Source: Clostridia bacterium
GTDB lineage: Bacteria; Bacillota; Clostridia; TANB77; CAG-508
DNA length: 64,000 nucleotides
Direction of reading: 5' to 3'
NCBI GenBank assembly: GCA_017456555.1
Contig: JAFTJF010000011.1
Coordinates: forward strand, 347,831-411,830
The position numbers were made by a program, and so were the translations under genes. Every line of letters begins with the position of its first letter. The stretch's first letter is position 1. Of the stretch, positions 17,894-27,596 are shown in pieces. The notes under the pieces are model-generated. The model searched no databases and was not told the origin of the DNA. It worked only from the letters and a program-made list of their open reading frames with translations.

Positions 17894-19180
17894 TTATGCA
17901 AAAGCTTGACGGCTTTTCTTGAAAGATAATAGATTTGTAATTTCGTTTGATTTTTTGATTTGTTTTTGAGCTTCTTCTTGAGCAATTTGTTTTGCTTGTC
18001 TGTCTGCCATTGTTTGGCAAATAGCTTTTTGGTAAGCTAGGTGAGTATCTTGAGCTATTTTTGTCCAATTATATTCTGTTTTAACTTTTAATTTTGCATT
18101 TTTTGCAACTGTATCACAAAGTTTTGGATCATATAATAATGTAAGAATTGAATCTGCAAGTGAGTTTGGATTTCCAGCATAGCTTTTCATTCCGTTAACT
18201 CCATGTTCAACAATTTCATTTAATCCACCGATATCAGAAACAACAACAGGTGTTCCAGAAAGCATTCCTTCAAGAGCAACTATACCAAATGGTTCGTATG
18301 TACTAGGAAATACAGCTACATCAGCACATTTATACATTCTTTGAACATCTTTTGATCCTAAGTAACCAGTAAAGTAAACTTTATTTCCTAATCCTAAATG
18401 ATTTACTTGAGCTCTTAAATCATCAATCATTCCACCTTTACCAGCAACTATTAATTTTGCATCATGATAATGTTCTAAAACTTTTGGCATAGCAGCTATT
18501 AAGTTTTGAATTCCTTTTTCATAAACTAAACGACCCATGAAAAGAATAATTTTTTCATTGTCTGCTGCAAATCTTCTTCTGAAATCATAATCTTTTTCAA
18601 TACCATTGAAAAGAGTAAGGTTAACACCATTAGGTACAACATTTATTTTTTCATAAGGAAGACCAAATAATCTTTGTAATTCGTTTTTCATATAGTTACT
18701 ATTAACAATTACTTCAGATGATTCATATGTAAGCATCCATTCTGTATCGTTGATATATTTTTGCATTTCTCCTTGAATACCACTGTTTCTACCAGCTTCT
18801 GTAGCATGGATTGTAGAAACTAAAGGAGTGTTGTAAGCTACTTTTAAAGTTTTTCCAGCATAGGCTGTTAACCAATCGTGAGCATGTATAACATCAAAGT
18901 TTCCTTTTTCAGCGATAATTTCACCTGTTTTTGCTATCATATTGAAATTTAATTGCATAATCCAATCTATAAAATTATTTGGAGAAATCATAAAGTTATC
19001 AACTCTATAAACATCAACTCCATTATCATCCTCATAATAAGGAACATTTCCATCTTTGTAAGTTACAACAGTAACTTGATGACCATCTTGAATTAATCTG
19101 TGAGATAAGTCATGTACAACTCTTGATATTCCTCCTACAACTCTTGGTGGGTATTCCCATGATAGCATTAAAATTTTCAT
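17894..19180 (-). CDS. GT4-type glycosyltransferase, probable glycogen/alpha-glucan synthase
   Basis: 428 residues with two Rossmann-like halves of the GT-B fold. The N-terminus has MLSWEYPPRVVGGISRVV (Gly-rich donor loop) and VIHAHDWLTAY; the C-terminal half has FMGRLVYEKGIQNLI, PSTYEPFGIVALEGM with the conserved Glu pair, and GGLNEIVEHG. These match the glucan-synthase branch of GT4 found next to GH57 branching enzymes. The tail after residue ~395 is Lys/Gln-rich. It is divergent from the DUF4912-GH57 operon, which supports a shared role in storage-glucan synthesis. AAAGGAG lies upstream of the ATG at 19180. Donor (UDP- or ADP-glucose) is not decided. Confidence 0.88.
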   Translation of the reverse strand: MKILMLSWEYPPRVVGGISRVVHDLSHRLIQDGHQVTVVTYKDGNVPYYEDDNGVDVYRVDNFMISPNNFIDWIMQLNFNMIAKTGEIIAEKGNFDVIHAHDWLTAYAGKTLKVAYNTPLVSTIHATEAGRNSGIQGEMQKYINDTEWMLTYESSEVIVNSNYMKNELQRLFGLPYEKINVVPNGVNLTLFNGIEKDYDFRRRFAADNEKIILFMGRLVYEKGIQNLIAAMPKVLEHYHDAKLIVAGKGGMIDDLRAQVNHLGLGNKVYFTGYLGSKDVQRMYKCADVAVFPSTYEPFGIVALEGMLSGTPVVVSDIGGLNEIVEHGVNGMKSYAGNPNSLADSILTLLYDPKLCDTVAKNAKLKVKTEYNWTKIAQDTHLAYQKAICQTMADRQAKQIAQEEAQKQIKKSNEITNLLSFKKSRQAFA

Positions 19181-19219
19181 TTAAAAAAGTACTCCTTTCG
19201 ATATCTTTAGTTATATAAA

Positions 19220-19247
19220 ATCATAAATTTAAAAATTCGTTTGTCAA
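19220..19247 (-). promoter_or_regulatory. Promoter of the minus-strand glycosyltransferase
   Basis: Minus-strand TTGACA (19242-19247), 16-base spacer, TATGAT (19220-19225). The 375-base gap 19181-19555 holds this and the divergent + promoter; the A/T-rich middle shows no other clear signal. Confidence 0.65.
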
Positions 19248-19462
19248 GACCTTTAAAATTTTTAAATATTTTTTGAAAGCCTTGAAATAAAAGAATTTAA
19301 AAGTTATGAATAAATTACCTAAATTCTTAATATATTGTATATAAAAAATAAAAAAAAGTAAACATATTTTGACAAAAAAATGCAAAAAAAGTATTACATT
19401 TTTGTTACAAAATGCTGCATGAGAAACAATTATAAAAAAATAAATTTATTTTAAATTTTCTA

Positions 19463-19491
19463 TTGAAGTTTTAAAATATTATAGATATAAT
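19463..19491 (+). promoter_or_regulatory. Promoter of the DUF4912-GH57 operon
   Basis: TTGAAG (19463-19468), 17-base spacer, TATAAT (19486-19491), 64 bases before the ATG. Confidence 0.75.
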
Positions 19492-19555
19492 ATGAAATAT
19501 TATTGGGATTATACATATTGCAATATTATAAATTACTAAGGAGGAGAAAGAAAAA

Positions 19556-20578
19556 ATGCCAAAGAATCAAGAGATTGAAGAATTAAATGACAAAATAATA
19601 GAAGAAGAAAAAATCTCAGAAGAAGTTGAAAAAGCAGAAACAAAAAAGAAGGCTAAAACAACAAAATCAGAAAAAACAGTTAAAGATACAGAAGTAGAAG
19701 ATAAAAAAGAATCTGAAGCTAAAAGTAAATCAAACAAAAAAGTAAATGAAGAACCAAAAGAACAAGTTGATGAAGCATCAGTAATTGAAAAAATAAAAAG
19801 CTTTATTGCAAAAATTGCTGCAATGCAAGAAGAAGCAAGAAAAGAAGCTCAAGCAGAAAAAGAAGAAGTTGAAGAGAAAGAGGAAAAAACAACTTCAAAA
19901 ACTAAAGCTAAACAAGAAAAAACAGAAGAAAAAGAAACAAAAAAATTCGAATATTTGCTAGAATATTATGATTTACCATATAGATATAATGAAACTGTTG
20001 TTAAAATCCTTGCTCAAACACCAAAAAGAATGTTTGTTTATTGGGATATTTCTGATAATGATAGAGAAAAATATGTAAAAACATTTGGCGAAGATTTCTT
20101 TTATAAAACTTATCCTGTATTATTGCTTTATAATGAAGATAAAAAATATGTTAGAGAAATACCAATAGATGATTTTGCAAATAGTTGGTATATAGATATA
20201 CAAGATCCAAAAACAAAATATACAATTCAACTAGGAAGAAAATTTAGAGATTATTCTGGTGTTGCAAGTATAGATATGCAAAAAGTAGTAGAAAACAGTA
20301 TAATCCTTCATACAGATTATTTACCTTTTGCAAATTCAAATATATTAGAAGTACCAAATGATCATGTGTTATTAGAAGAATTACCAGATTTTCTTCTTTT
20401 CAGAAATGTAAAAACAAATCAAGAAACAACAAGAGATTTAAGAAAATTCAAAGCTGCATTTGGAAACAATTACGGTGTTAAAGAATTTTACGAAGAACAT
20501 TATAAAGATGAAATTTCAGAAGGAATGTTTGATATGGCAAATCCATCTTCAAATTTAACAAGCTCATCTTTTAAATAA
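19556..20578 (+). CDS. DUF4912 domain protein of the glucan cluster
   Basis: 340 residues. The first ~140 are a low-complexity Lys/Glu-rich tail, probably unstructured. The DUF4912 domain starts near residue 138 with LEYYDLPYRYNETVVKILAQTPKR (split: YDLPYRYNET, then AQTPKRMFVYWDIS) and ends near 280; a C-terminal piece with LRKFKAAFGNNYG follows. The middle fold resembles carbohydrate-binding, beta-rich domains, and the family usually sits next to GH57 branching enzymes, as here, so it may act as a glucan-binding partner. GGAGGAG precedes the ATG. No catalytic residues can be named. Confidence 0.88.
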   Translation: MPKNQEIEELNDKIIEEEKISEEVEKAETKKKAKTTKSEKTVKDTEVEDKKESEAKSKSNKKVNEEPKEQVDEASVIEKIKSFIAKIAAMQEEARKEAQAEKEEVEEKEEKTTSKTKAKQEKTEEKETKKFEYLLEYYDLPYRYNETVVKILAQTPKRMFVYWDISDNDREKYVKTFGEDFFYKTYPVLLLYNEDKKYVREIPIDDFANSWYIDIQDPKTKYTIQLGRKFRDYSGVASIDMQKVVENSIILHTDYLPFANSNILEVPNDHVLLEELPDFLLFRNVKTNQETTRDLRKFKAAFGNNYGVKEFYEEHYKDEISEGMFDMANPSSNLTSSSFK

Positions 20579-20588
20579 AAAAGTGTAT

Positions 20589-20630
20589 AAAATCGTCGCC
20601 AGAAATAGATATTGTGACGACGATTTTATT
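20589..20630 (+). terminator. Hairpin between DUF4912 and GH57 genes
   Basis: Ten-base stem AAAATCGTCG / CGACGATTTT (20589-20598, 20618-20627) with a 19-base loop. The T-run is short, so it may only reduce readthrough. Confidence 0.6.
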
Positions 20631-20671
20631 GATTTAATATAAATTTATTTATACTCGAAAGGAATAAATTA

Positions 20672-22264
20672 ATGAATAAAAATATAAAAGGATATGTTAA
20701 CTTTGTTTTGCATGCTCATCTTCCATATGTTCACCATCCAGAATGTGATACATATCTAGAAGAAGAATGGCTTTTTGAAGCGATATCTGAAACATATATA
20801 CCTTTACTTCTTAACTATAAAAAATTGGAAGATGAAGGTGTTGATTTTAGAATAACAATGACAATAACTCCAACACTTTTAAGTATGTTAGATAGCAAGT
20901 TATTGCAAGAAAGATATATAAAATACTTAGAAAAACATATAGAACTTTGTGAAAAAGAAGTAAAAAGAACAGTTTATGATTCAAGATTAAATAGATTATC
21001 ACATTACTATTTAGATAGATATACAAATGACTTACATGTATTTAAAGATGTTTATAACTGCAATTTAATTCAAGGTTTTAAACATTTTCAAGATGCAGGA
21101 TTTTTAGAGATTATAACATGTGGAGCAACACATGGATATTTTCCAATTCTTTACGTTAATGAAAAAGCAGTTAGAGCACAAATTGCTGTTGGTGTTCAAA
21201 CTTATGAAAAATATTTTGGTAGAAAGCCAAGAGGAATATGGCTTCCAGAATGTGGATATGTTCCAGAAGCAGATAAATACTTAAAAGAATTTGGAATAGA
21301 ATATACAATAGTTGAAACTCACGGATTATTATATGCAGATCCAACTCCAATGTATGGTACATATGCACCAATAGTTTCTCATGGTGGAGTAGTAGCTTTT
21401 GCAAGAGATTTAGAATCTTCAAGACAAGTTTGGAGCTCAATAAATGGTTATCCAGGAGATTACAACTATAGAGAATTCTATAGAGATATAGGATATGATT
21501 GTGATTATGAATATATAAAACCATATATAGCTGTAAATGGTGCGAGAGTAAATACTGGTATAAAATATTATAGAATTACTGGTAAAGATTGTCCAAAAGA
21601 TTATTATGAGCCACAATGGGCAATGGATACTGCTGAAATGCAAGCAGGACACTTTATGGACTGTAGAAAAGAACAAATTGAACATTTATCTAGCTATATG
21701 GATGTTCCACCAATTATTACATGTCCTTATGATGCAGAGCTTTATGGACATTGGTGGTATGAAGGACCATATTGGTTATATATTTTATTTAAGAAGATTT
21801 ATTATGATGAGTGTAATTTTAAGTTAATTACACCAGGTGAATATATAGACAGATATCCAGAAATGCAAGTTTCAACACCTTGTCGTTCAAGTTGGGGAGC
21901 TAATGGATATAGTGAAGTTTGGTTAAATCCATCAAATGATTATGCACATCGTCACTTACATAAAGCAGCAGATAGAATGTGTGAACTTGCTTGGATGTTC
22001 CCAAATGAAGGTGATACATTAAGAAGACAAGCATTAAATCAATGTGCAAGAGAACTTCTAATGGCACAAACTAGTTGCTGGCTATTTATTATTACTAATG
22101 GAACAATGGTTGAATATGCTCATAAATCAATAAAAGATCATATAGGAAGATTTACGAAATTATATTATCAAATCAAAAACGATAAAATTGATGCAAGATA
22201 TTTATTAGATGTATTTGATAAAGATGATATATTCCCAGAAATTGATTATATGATTTATCACTAA
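20672..22264 (+). CDS. GH57 1,4-alpha-glucan branching enzyme (DUF1957 type)
   Basis: 530 residues. The GH57 catalytic barrel begins with GYVNFVLHAHLPYVHHPE, holds ITCGATHGYFPIL and IWLPECGY (nucleophile E193), and TCPYDAELYGHWWYEG, where D354 is the acid/base position of this family. The DUF1957 helical domain follows, with WGANGYSEVWLN and SCWLFIITNGTM. Such enzymes introduce alpha-1,6 branches into glycogen-like glucans. It shares a cluster with the GT4 synthase and DUF4912 gene. AAAGGAATAAATTA precedes the ATG. Branching activity is well supported by family; substrate form is inferred. Confidence 0.93.
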   Translation: MNKNIKGYVNFVLHAHLPYVHHPECDTYLEEEWLFEAISETYIPLLLNYKKLEDEGVDFRITMTITPTLLSMLDSKLLQERYIKYLEKHIELCEKEVKRTVYDSRLNRLSHYYLDRYTNDLHVFKDVYNCNLIQGFKHFQDAGFLEIITCGATHGYFPILYVNEKAVRAQIAVGVQTYEKYFGRKPRGIWLPECGYVPEADKYLKEFGIEYTIVETHGLLYADPTPMYGTYAPIVSHGGVVAFARDLESSRQVWSSINGYPGDYNYREFYRDIGYDCDYEYIKPYIAVNGARVNTGIKYYRITGKDCPKDYYEPQWAMDTAEMQAGHFMDCRKEQIEHLSSYMDVPPIITCPYDAELYGHWWYEGPYWLYILFKKIYYDECNFKLITPGEYIDRYPEMQVSTPCRSSWGANGYSEVWLNPSNDYAHRHLHKAADRMCELAWMFPNEGDTLRRQALNQCARELLMAQTSCWLFIITNGTMVEYAHKSIKDHIGRFTKLYYQIKNDKIDARYLLDVFDKDDIFPEIDYMIYH

Positions 22265-22277
22265 TTTAAGGAGAAAT

Positions 22278-22613
22278 ATGATGAACGTTTATGATGAAGT
22301 AAATAATTTAGCAAGAGCTATAAAAGAGTCAAAGGAATATTTAGAATATAAACAAATAAAATCAGAACTATTTGTGGATCCAGAATTAAAAAAACAAGTA
22401 GATGAGTTTGAAAAAATTCGTTATGAAGAACAATTGTTAGCTCTTCAAGGTGAAAAACAAAGTGAAGAAAAAATGAAAAAATTACAAGAATTATACGAGA
22501 TCCTTGTAAAAAATCCACAAATTAAAGATTATTTTGATAAAGAAGTTCGTTTTAATGTAATGATAGCTGATGTTAACAAAATAATTGGTGAAGCTATAAA
22601 AGATGTTTTGTAA
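22278..22613 (+). CDS. ylbF: YlbF/YmcA family protein
   Basis: 111 residues, all helical and charged. The family pattern is N-terminal VYDEVNNLARAIKESKEYLEYK, a coiled-coil middle (EKMKKLQELYEIL) and the end FNVMIADVNKIIGEAI. In Bacillus, YlbF and its relatives form the Y-complex that tunes RNase Y and affects sporulation; rny is also present in this window at 56.6 kb. Start at 22278 or the adjacent ATG at 22281; AAGGAG precedes both. It lies 13 bases after the GH57 gene, so it is at the end of that transcript. Confidence 0.9.
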   Translation: MMNVYDEVNNLARAIKESKEYLEYKQIKSELFVDPELKKQVDEFEKIRYEEQLLALQGEKQSEEKMKKLQELYEILVKNPQIKDYFDKEVRFNVMIADVNKIIGEAIKDVL

Positions 22614-22657
22614 AAGATTTTTATGAATAAAATTTGAAGATATAATGTTATAAACAA

Positions 22658-22695
22658 CAAAGAAGATGCTACTTTTCAGTAGCATCTTCTTTTGC
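22658..22695. terminator. Bidirectional terminator between ylbF and island B gene
   Basis: Perfect 14-base stem (22660-22673 with 22678-22691) with a TTTC loop, T's on the + side and an A-rich left side giving T's on the minus side. Confidence 0.88.
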
Positions 22696-23403
22696 TTAGA
22701 AAAATGTCTCAATAACCCAAATCAAATTGATGATGTTGATGATTGTGGGGTTCATCCTACAATCATACTCACTCCGTTTGTGATGAGGTTCTCTCAAAAA
22801 GTCAATTCTAACAAAGTTTTTCTCAACATGATCCTCGTCAGAAAACATGGGAATGAAAGAGGTGTCCACTTGTTGCCAAAAACTATTACTTGGACCTGTA
22901 GTCTTGAAAACAAGCTTTCCCAATCTTCCTAACAGACACGAAGGAAACTGTTCGATTGTGTAAAAATTGTAGTAGAAAGGATGTTTAGAAGTTTGCCTAA
23001 AATAATCTCTGAGATACCTTTTCATACTACTTTGAGTGATATAATCTTCCTCGTCGAACATCTTGCAAATTGCACAGATAGTTTCAACTGTGAATTCCTT
23101 GTAGAATTGATAGTTGGGATGATTAGGGGAAGAATAATTGAATTCGGGGTAATGTTCCACGAATTTTTTTACTTTCTCCCTAAACTCGTTTTGCTCAGGA
23201 GTTTCCTCCAAAGGCATCTGTAACAGATTTTCCTTTTTGCGAGGCTCGGCGATGTCTTCTCTCCAAATTTGACCTAATACCTCTTTTGCTTGGGTTGCGG
23301 TCATTCCTCTGGCACTTGCGGCTTGTACATAAGCTTTGGCTAAAGCTTCAAGCTCGCTGTCGTCGTGGACATTGAAAATTATTTCAGGTTCTTTTTTCTT
23401 CAT
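22696..23403 (-). CDS. Orphan minus-strand gene, function unknown (island B)
   Basis: 235-residue soluble protein from the ATG at 23403 (GGAGGAGA upstream). An N-terminal helical part (EALAKAYVQAASARGMTATQ) is followed by an aromatic, basic middle (SSMKRYLRDYFRQTSKH) and ends WVIETFF. No family recognised. Two sampled 60-base rows hold 24 and 25 G/C (40-42%), well above the native ~27%, which points to recent arrival. It has its own promoter overlapping an 18-base palindrome. Apparent longer frames upstream of 23403 lack a ribosome site, so I do not extend it. Confidence 0.75.
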   Translation of the reverse strand: MKKKEPEIIFNVHDDSELEALAKAYVQAASARGMTATQAKEVLGQIWREDIAEPRKKENLLQMPLEETPEQNEFREKVKKFVEHYPEFNYSSPNHPNYQFYKEFTVETICAICKMFDEEDYITQSSMKRYLRDYFRQTSKHPFYYNFYTIEQFPSCLLGRLGKLVFKTTGPSNSFWQQVDTSFIPMFSDEDHVEKNFVRIDFLREPHHKRSEYDCRMNPTIINIINLIWVIETFF

Positions 23404-23466
23404 GCTGTCTCCTCCAGTAGATGTATATAGTAAAAATATCAATGTCTATAAAATAGCCATAACAAT

Positions 23467-23495
23467 ATTATACCATATTTTACATAGTTATGTAA
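23467..23495 (-). promoter_or_regulatory. Promoter of island B gene
   Basis: Minus-strand TTACAT (23490-23495), 17-base spacer, TATAAT (23467-23472), with an extended TGG before the -10. Confidence 0.7.
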
Positions 23496-23496
23496 A
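23479..23496. promoter_or_regulatory. Palindrome overlapping island B promoter, candidate operator
   Basis: TTTACATA-GT-TATGTAAA, eight-base arms with a two-base centre. It covers the -35 and part of the spacer of the island B promoter, where a dimeric regulator would block transcription. No local regulator gene is evident. Confidence 0.5.
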
Positions 23497-23605
23497 GTTG
23501 GTACGCATTCGGCGTTTATTTTGAAATGTAAAATAAATTTAATTTAAATGTATTCAAAAATTAACAAAAATAGCAAAAAATATATATTTTTATCGAATTC
23601 AGTTA

Positions 23606-23634
23606 TTGCTATAAATTTTGTTTTGTTATATAAT
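23606..23634 (+). promoter_or_regulatory. Promoter of the recJ-relA-hisS operon
   Basis: TTGCTA (23606-23611), 17-base spacer, TATAAT (23629-23634), 33 bases before the recJ start. Confidence 0.65.
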
Positions 23635-23667
23635 ATTATGGAAATAATTTATTTTAGGAGAAAAGGA

Positions 23668-25356
23668 ATGAATAAAAAATGGGAATTTTATAATTCTGAT
23701 AATGAAAAAATAAAAGAAATTTCAGAAAAATTCAAAATATCAGAATTACTTGCAGCAGTACTTGTAAATAGAAATATTGTAAATGAAGATGACATAAAAT
23801 TGTTTTTGAATCCAACAAGAAACGATTTTCATGATCCATATTTAATGCCAGATATGAAAGTGGCAGTTGAAAGAATTGTTAAAGCAATTGAAAACAACGA
23901 AAAAACAATTATCTATGGTGATTATGATGTTGATGGAATAACTAGTATAACAGTACTTACAAAATTCTTGAAAGAAAGAGGATTAGATGTAAGTTCATAT
24001 ATTCCAAATCGTTTAGACGAAGGTTATGGATTAAATAGAGAAGCAATAAAAAATATTGCAGATGAAGGTTATAAACTAATCATTACAGTGGACTGTGGAA
24101 TTTCAGGAACAGAAGAAGTTGCATATGCTTATAGTTTGGGAATGGAAGTTATTGTAACAGACCATCACGAACCACTAGAAGAACTACCAAAGGCATTAGC
24201 AGTAATTGATTGTAAAAGAAAAGATAGTAAATACCCATTTAGTAGCTTAGCTGGTGTCGGTGTTGCTTTCAAACTAGCACAAGCAATAGGAATAAAATTA
24301 GGATTAGAAGAAAAAGAATATTTAAAATATTTAGATATAGTATGTATAGGAACTATTTCAGATATAGTACCTTTAATAGATGAAAATAGAGTAATAGCAA
24401 AACTTGGATTAAAACTTGTTGAACAAACAAGATCTCCAGGTGTAAGAGCATTATTAAATGCAGCAGCCTATAAAGAAGTTAATTCAAACACAGTATCTTT
24501 TGGAATTGCTCCAAGAATAAATGCTTGTGGAAGAATGGGACATGAAAGAGATGCTCTTGATTTATTTTTAACAGAAAATATAGTTGAAGCAAATAGAATA
24601 ACAGAAAAATTAAACGAATATAATAAAACTAGACAAGAAATAGAAAAAAGAATGTTTGAAGAAGCAATTCAAAAAATAGAAATAGAACATTTTAAAGAAA
24701 ATAATGCAATTGTTTTAGGTGGAGAAAATTGGCATCATGGAGTAATCGGAATTGTTGCTTCAAAAATAACAGAACTATATTACAAACCAAGTATTTTAAT
24801 TTGTTTTGAAGAAAACGAAGGAAAAGGTTCTGGAAGAAGTATCCCAGGATTTGATTTACATGCGGCTTTATGCAACTCAAGTGATTATTTAGAAAAATAT
24901 GGTGGTCACGAAATGGCTGTTGGACTTAGCTTAAAGAAAGATAAATTTGACGATTTCAAAATAAAATTTGAAGAAATCGCAAAAAATGCACATACAGAAG
25001 AGTTTATACCTGTTATAAAGGTAGATAAAGAAATAAATTTAAAAGATATAACAATTGAAAATGTTAAAAATTTAAGTTTATTAGAACCATTTGGAGAAGC
25101 AAATAAAACACCAATATTCATATATAAAAATTTAAGAATAGATTCAATTAGAGCATTATCAGAGGGAAAACATCTAAAATTAACATTAAAAGATGGAAAT
25201 ACAATAATAAATGCTATTGGATTTAATATGGGTGGATATTCAGAAGAATATTTAATTGGTGATAAAATTGATGTAATAGGAGTATTAGAAATAAACTCAT
25301 TTAACGGAATAGAAAGTGTTCAAATTAATATGAGAGATATAAGAAAATCATATTAA
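23668..25356 (+). CDS. recJ: Single-stranded-DNA exonuclease RecJ
   Basis: 562 residues, the common length for RecJ. The DHH catalytic core shows IYGDYDVDGITS (metal-binding Asp), VDCGISG, VTDHHEP and the GGHEMAVGLSL motif near residue 415, followed by the OB-fold C-terminal part with LLEPFGEANKTP. It degrades single-stranded DNA 5'-3' in recombination and repair. The ATG at 23668 is chosen because GGAG/AAAGG lies directly upstream; frames extending to 23548 lack this and would add a hydrophobic tail that does not belong. It leads an operon with relA. Confidence 0.95.
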   Translation: MNKKWEFYNSDNEKIKEISEKFKISELLAAVLVNRNIVNEDDIKLFLNPTRNDFHDPYLMPDMKVAVERIVKAIENNEKTIIYGDYDVDGITSITVLTKFLKERGLDVSSYIPNRLDEGYGLNREAIKNIADEGYKLIITVDCGISGTEEVAYAYSLGMEVIVTDHHEPLEELPKALAVIDCKRKDSKYPFSSLAGVGVAFKLAQAIGIKLGLEEKEYLKYLDIVCIGTISDIVPLIDENRVIAKLGLKLVEQTRSPGVRALLNAAAYKEVNSNTVSFGIAPRINACGRMGHERDALDLFLTENIVEANRITEKLNEYNKTRQEIEKRMFEEAIQKIEIEHFKENNAIVLGGENWHHGVIGIVASKITELYYKPSILICFEENEGKGSGRSIPGFDLHAALCNSSDYLEKYGGHEMAVGLSLKKDKFDDFKIKFEEIAKNAHTEEFIPVIKVDKEINLKDITIENVKNLSLLEPFGEANKTPIFIYKNLRIDSIRALSEGKHLKLTLKDGNTIINAIGFNMGGYSEEYLIGDKIDVIGVLEINSFNGIESVQINMRDIRKSY

Positions 25357-25383
25357 AAACGAGTCGTAAAGGGGATTTTGAGT

Positions 25384-27582
25384 ATGTCAGAAATAAAAGA
25401 TATAACAATTGAAGATATTTTAAATAAAGAAAGAGAAAATTATCCAAATTTTGATGCAGATTTAGTAAGGAAAGCCTATGAATATGCAAAGGAAAATCAT
25501 GGAGATCAATGTAGAAAATCAGGTGAACCATATATGATTCATCCTATGCATGTTGCATATATTTTAGCAGAATTAGGTTTAGATGATGAAACTTTATGTG
25601 CTGCGCTTCTTCATGATGTTGTTGAAGACACACCTAAAACCCACGAAGATTTAGTAAAAGATTTCGGAACAGCAATTGCAGAAATGGTAGCTGGGGTTAC
25701 AAAACTTGGTAAATTAAGATATACAACTCAAGAAGAAGAACAAGTTGAAAACTATAGAAAAATGTTCTTAGCTATGGGTAAAGACATAAGAGTTATCTTA
25801 ATTAAGCTAGCGGATAGACTACATAATATGAGAACTTTGAAATTCTTATCAAGAGATAGACAAATAGCAAATGCTAAAGAAACTAGAGATTTATATGCTC
25901 CTTTAGCAAACAGACTTGGTATCTATTCTTTAAAATGGGAACTTGAAGATTTAAGTTTCAAATATTTAAATCCAGAAGAATATCATGAAATCGTTACTGG
26001 ATTAGATAGAAAAAGAGAAGAAAGATTAAAATTTATAAATAAAATTCAAGAAGATTTAGAAGAAGAAATTAAAGATCAAGGAATAAAAGCAGACGTAACA
26101 GGAAGAGCAAAACACTTATACAGTATTCATAGAAAAATGTTAAGAGACAACAAAACATTAGATCAAATTTATGATTTATTTGCATTAAGAATTTTAGTAG
26201 ATAATGTTAAAGACTGTTATGCTGTTCTTGGTATTGTACACGAAATGTATACACCAATGCCAGGAAGATTTAAAGATTATATTGCAGTTCCTAAAAAGAA
26301 CATGTACCAATCAATACATACAACTCTTTTAGGACCAAAAGGAACTCCATTTGAAGTTCAAATTCGTACATGGGATATGCATAGAACAGCTGAATTTGGT
26401 ATCGCTGCTCACTGGGCATATAAAGAAGCAAGTAACAAAGGAAATAAACAAGCAGTTGTTGTTACTGATGATAAATTAGCTTGGCTTCGTGAAACTTTAG
26501 AATGGCAAAAAAATACAGAAAATCCAGATGAATTTTTAAATACATTAAAAACAGAATTATTTGAAGATGAAGTATACATATTTACACCAAAAGGAATGAT
26601 AAAAGTTCTTCCAAAAGGTGCAACACCAATAGATTTTGCTTATAGTATTCATGAGCAAATTGGACATAAGATGGTTGGTTGTAAAATAAATAGTAAAATG
26701 ATGCCAATTATAACTCCATTAAGAAACGGAGATATAGTTGAAATTATGACATCAGAACAATCAAAAGGGCCAAGTAGAGATTGGCTTAAATTTGTAAAAA
26801 GTTCATCTGCCAAAACTAGAATTAATCAATGGTTTAAAAGAGCACAAAGAGCTGAAAACATTGAAAAAGGTAAAGATGCAATTGAAAGAGAAGTAAAAAA
26901 ACTTGGAATAAAATATTCTGATTTAGTAAGACCAGAATGGCTTCAAATGGCTGTAGATAGATATAAATTTGGTGGAGTAGAAGATTTATATGCAAGTATT
27001 GGTTTTGGTGGAATTTCAGTAAATAAATTAATGGCAAGACTTCTTGATGAATACAGAAAAGAACATGAAGAAGAAGATTTTGAAGAAAAAATTGAAGAAC
27101 TTGCAAAAGCAAAACCAACAAGAAGTAAACCTTCAAAAACAGGTATTGTTGTAAAAGGAATAGATAATTGCTTAGTAAAACTTTCTAAATGTTGTAATCC
27201 ATTACCTGGTGATGAAATTTTAGGTTATATCACTAAAGGTAGAGGGGTTTCAGTTCATCGTACAGACTGTGTTAATGTTAAAGATTTATTTAGCGAAGAA
27301 AATAGAATGATAGATGTTTACTGGTTTGATGATGTTAATGGGTCATATAAAGTTGAAATTGAAATTTTAGCAAATGATAGAAATGGATTATTAAAAGATG
27401 TTATTAAACAAGTAGAAAATGCAAAAGTAAAATTAACAGGAATGAATACAAGAACAACAAAAGAAGGAATAGCAATAATAGATATTTCATTAGAACTTGA
27501 AAATAAAGATATGTTAAACACAATGTTATCATCATTAAGAAATATTGAGAGTGTGTATGATGTTAATAGAAAAAGAGGATAA
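25384..27582 (+). CDS. relA: (p)ppGpp synthetase/hydrolase, RelA/SpoT bifunctional
   Basis: 732 residues with the full Rel layout. The HD hydrolase shows HPMHVAYILAELGLDD and ALLHDVVEDT (about 50-85); the synthetase shows YKDYIAVPKKNMYQSIHTTLLG-type sequence (KNMYQSIHTT); then TGS (VYIFTPKGMIKVLPKG), a helical/zinc-finger linker with CCNPLPGD, and an ACT domain at the end. It makes and breaks the stringent-response alarmone. The ATG at 25384 has AAAGGGG nine bases upstream; the TTG at 25378 is too close. It follows recJ by 27 bases and precedes an MBL protein, the usual Clostridia order. Confidence 0.97.
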   Translation: MSEIKDITIEDILNKERENYPNFDADLVRKAYEYAKENHGDQCRKSGEPYMIHPMHVAYILAELGLDDETLCAALLHDVVEDTPKTHEDLVKDFGTAIAEMVAGVTKLGKLRYTTQEEEQVENYRKMFLAMGKDIRVILIKLADRLHNMRTLKFLSRDRQIANAKETRDLYAPLANRLGIYSLKWELEDLSFKYLNPEEYHEIVTGLDRKREERLKFINKIQEDLEEEIKDQGIKADVTGRAKHLYSIHRKMLRDNKTLDQIYDLFALRILVDNVKDCYAVLGIVHEMYTPMPGRFKDYIAVPKKNMYQSIHTTLLGPKGTPFEVQIRTWDMHRTAEFGIAAHWAYKEASNKGNKQAVVVTDDKLAWLRETLEWQKNTENPDEFLNTLKTELFEDEVYIFTPKGMIKVLPKGATPIDFAYSIHEQIGHKMVGCKINSKMMPIITPLRNGDIVEIMTSEQSKGPSRDWLKFVKSSSAKTRINQWFKRAQRAENIEKGKDAIEREVKKLGIKYSDLVRPEWLQMAVDRYKFGGVEDLYASIGFGGISVNKLMARLLDEYRKEHEEEDFEEKIEELAKAKPTRSKPSKTGIVVKGIDNCLVKLSKCCNPLPGDEILGYITKGRGVSVHRTDCVNVKDLFSEENRMIDVYWFDDVNGSYKVEIEILANDRNGLLKDVIKQVENAKVKLTGMNTRTTKEGIAIIDISLELENKDMLNTMLSSLRNIESVYDVNRKRG

Positions 27583-27596
27583 ATCGGAGGGTACAA

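Noticed and set aside
22666..23223. Plus-strand frames within island B
   Set aside because: No ribosome site, poor composition and fully overlapped by the minus-strand gene, which has promoter, ribosome site and terminator.
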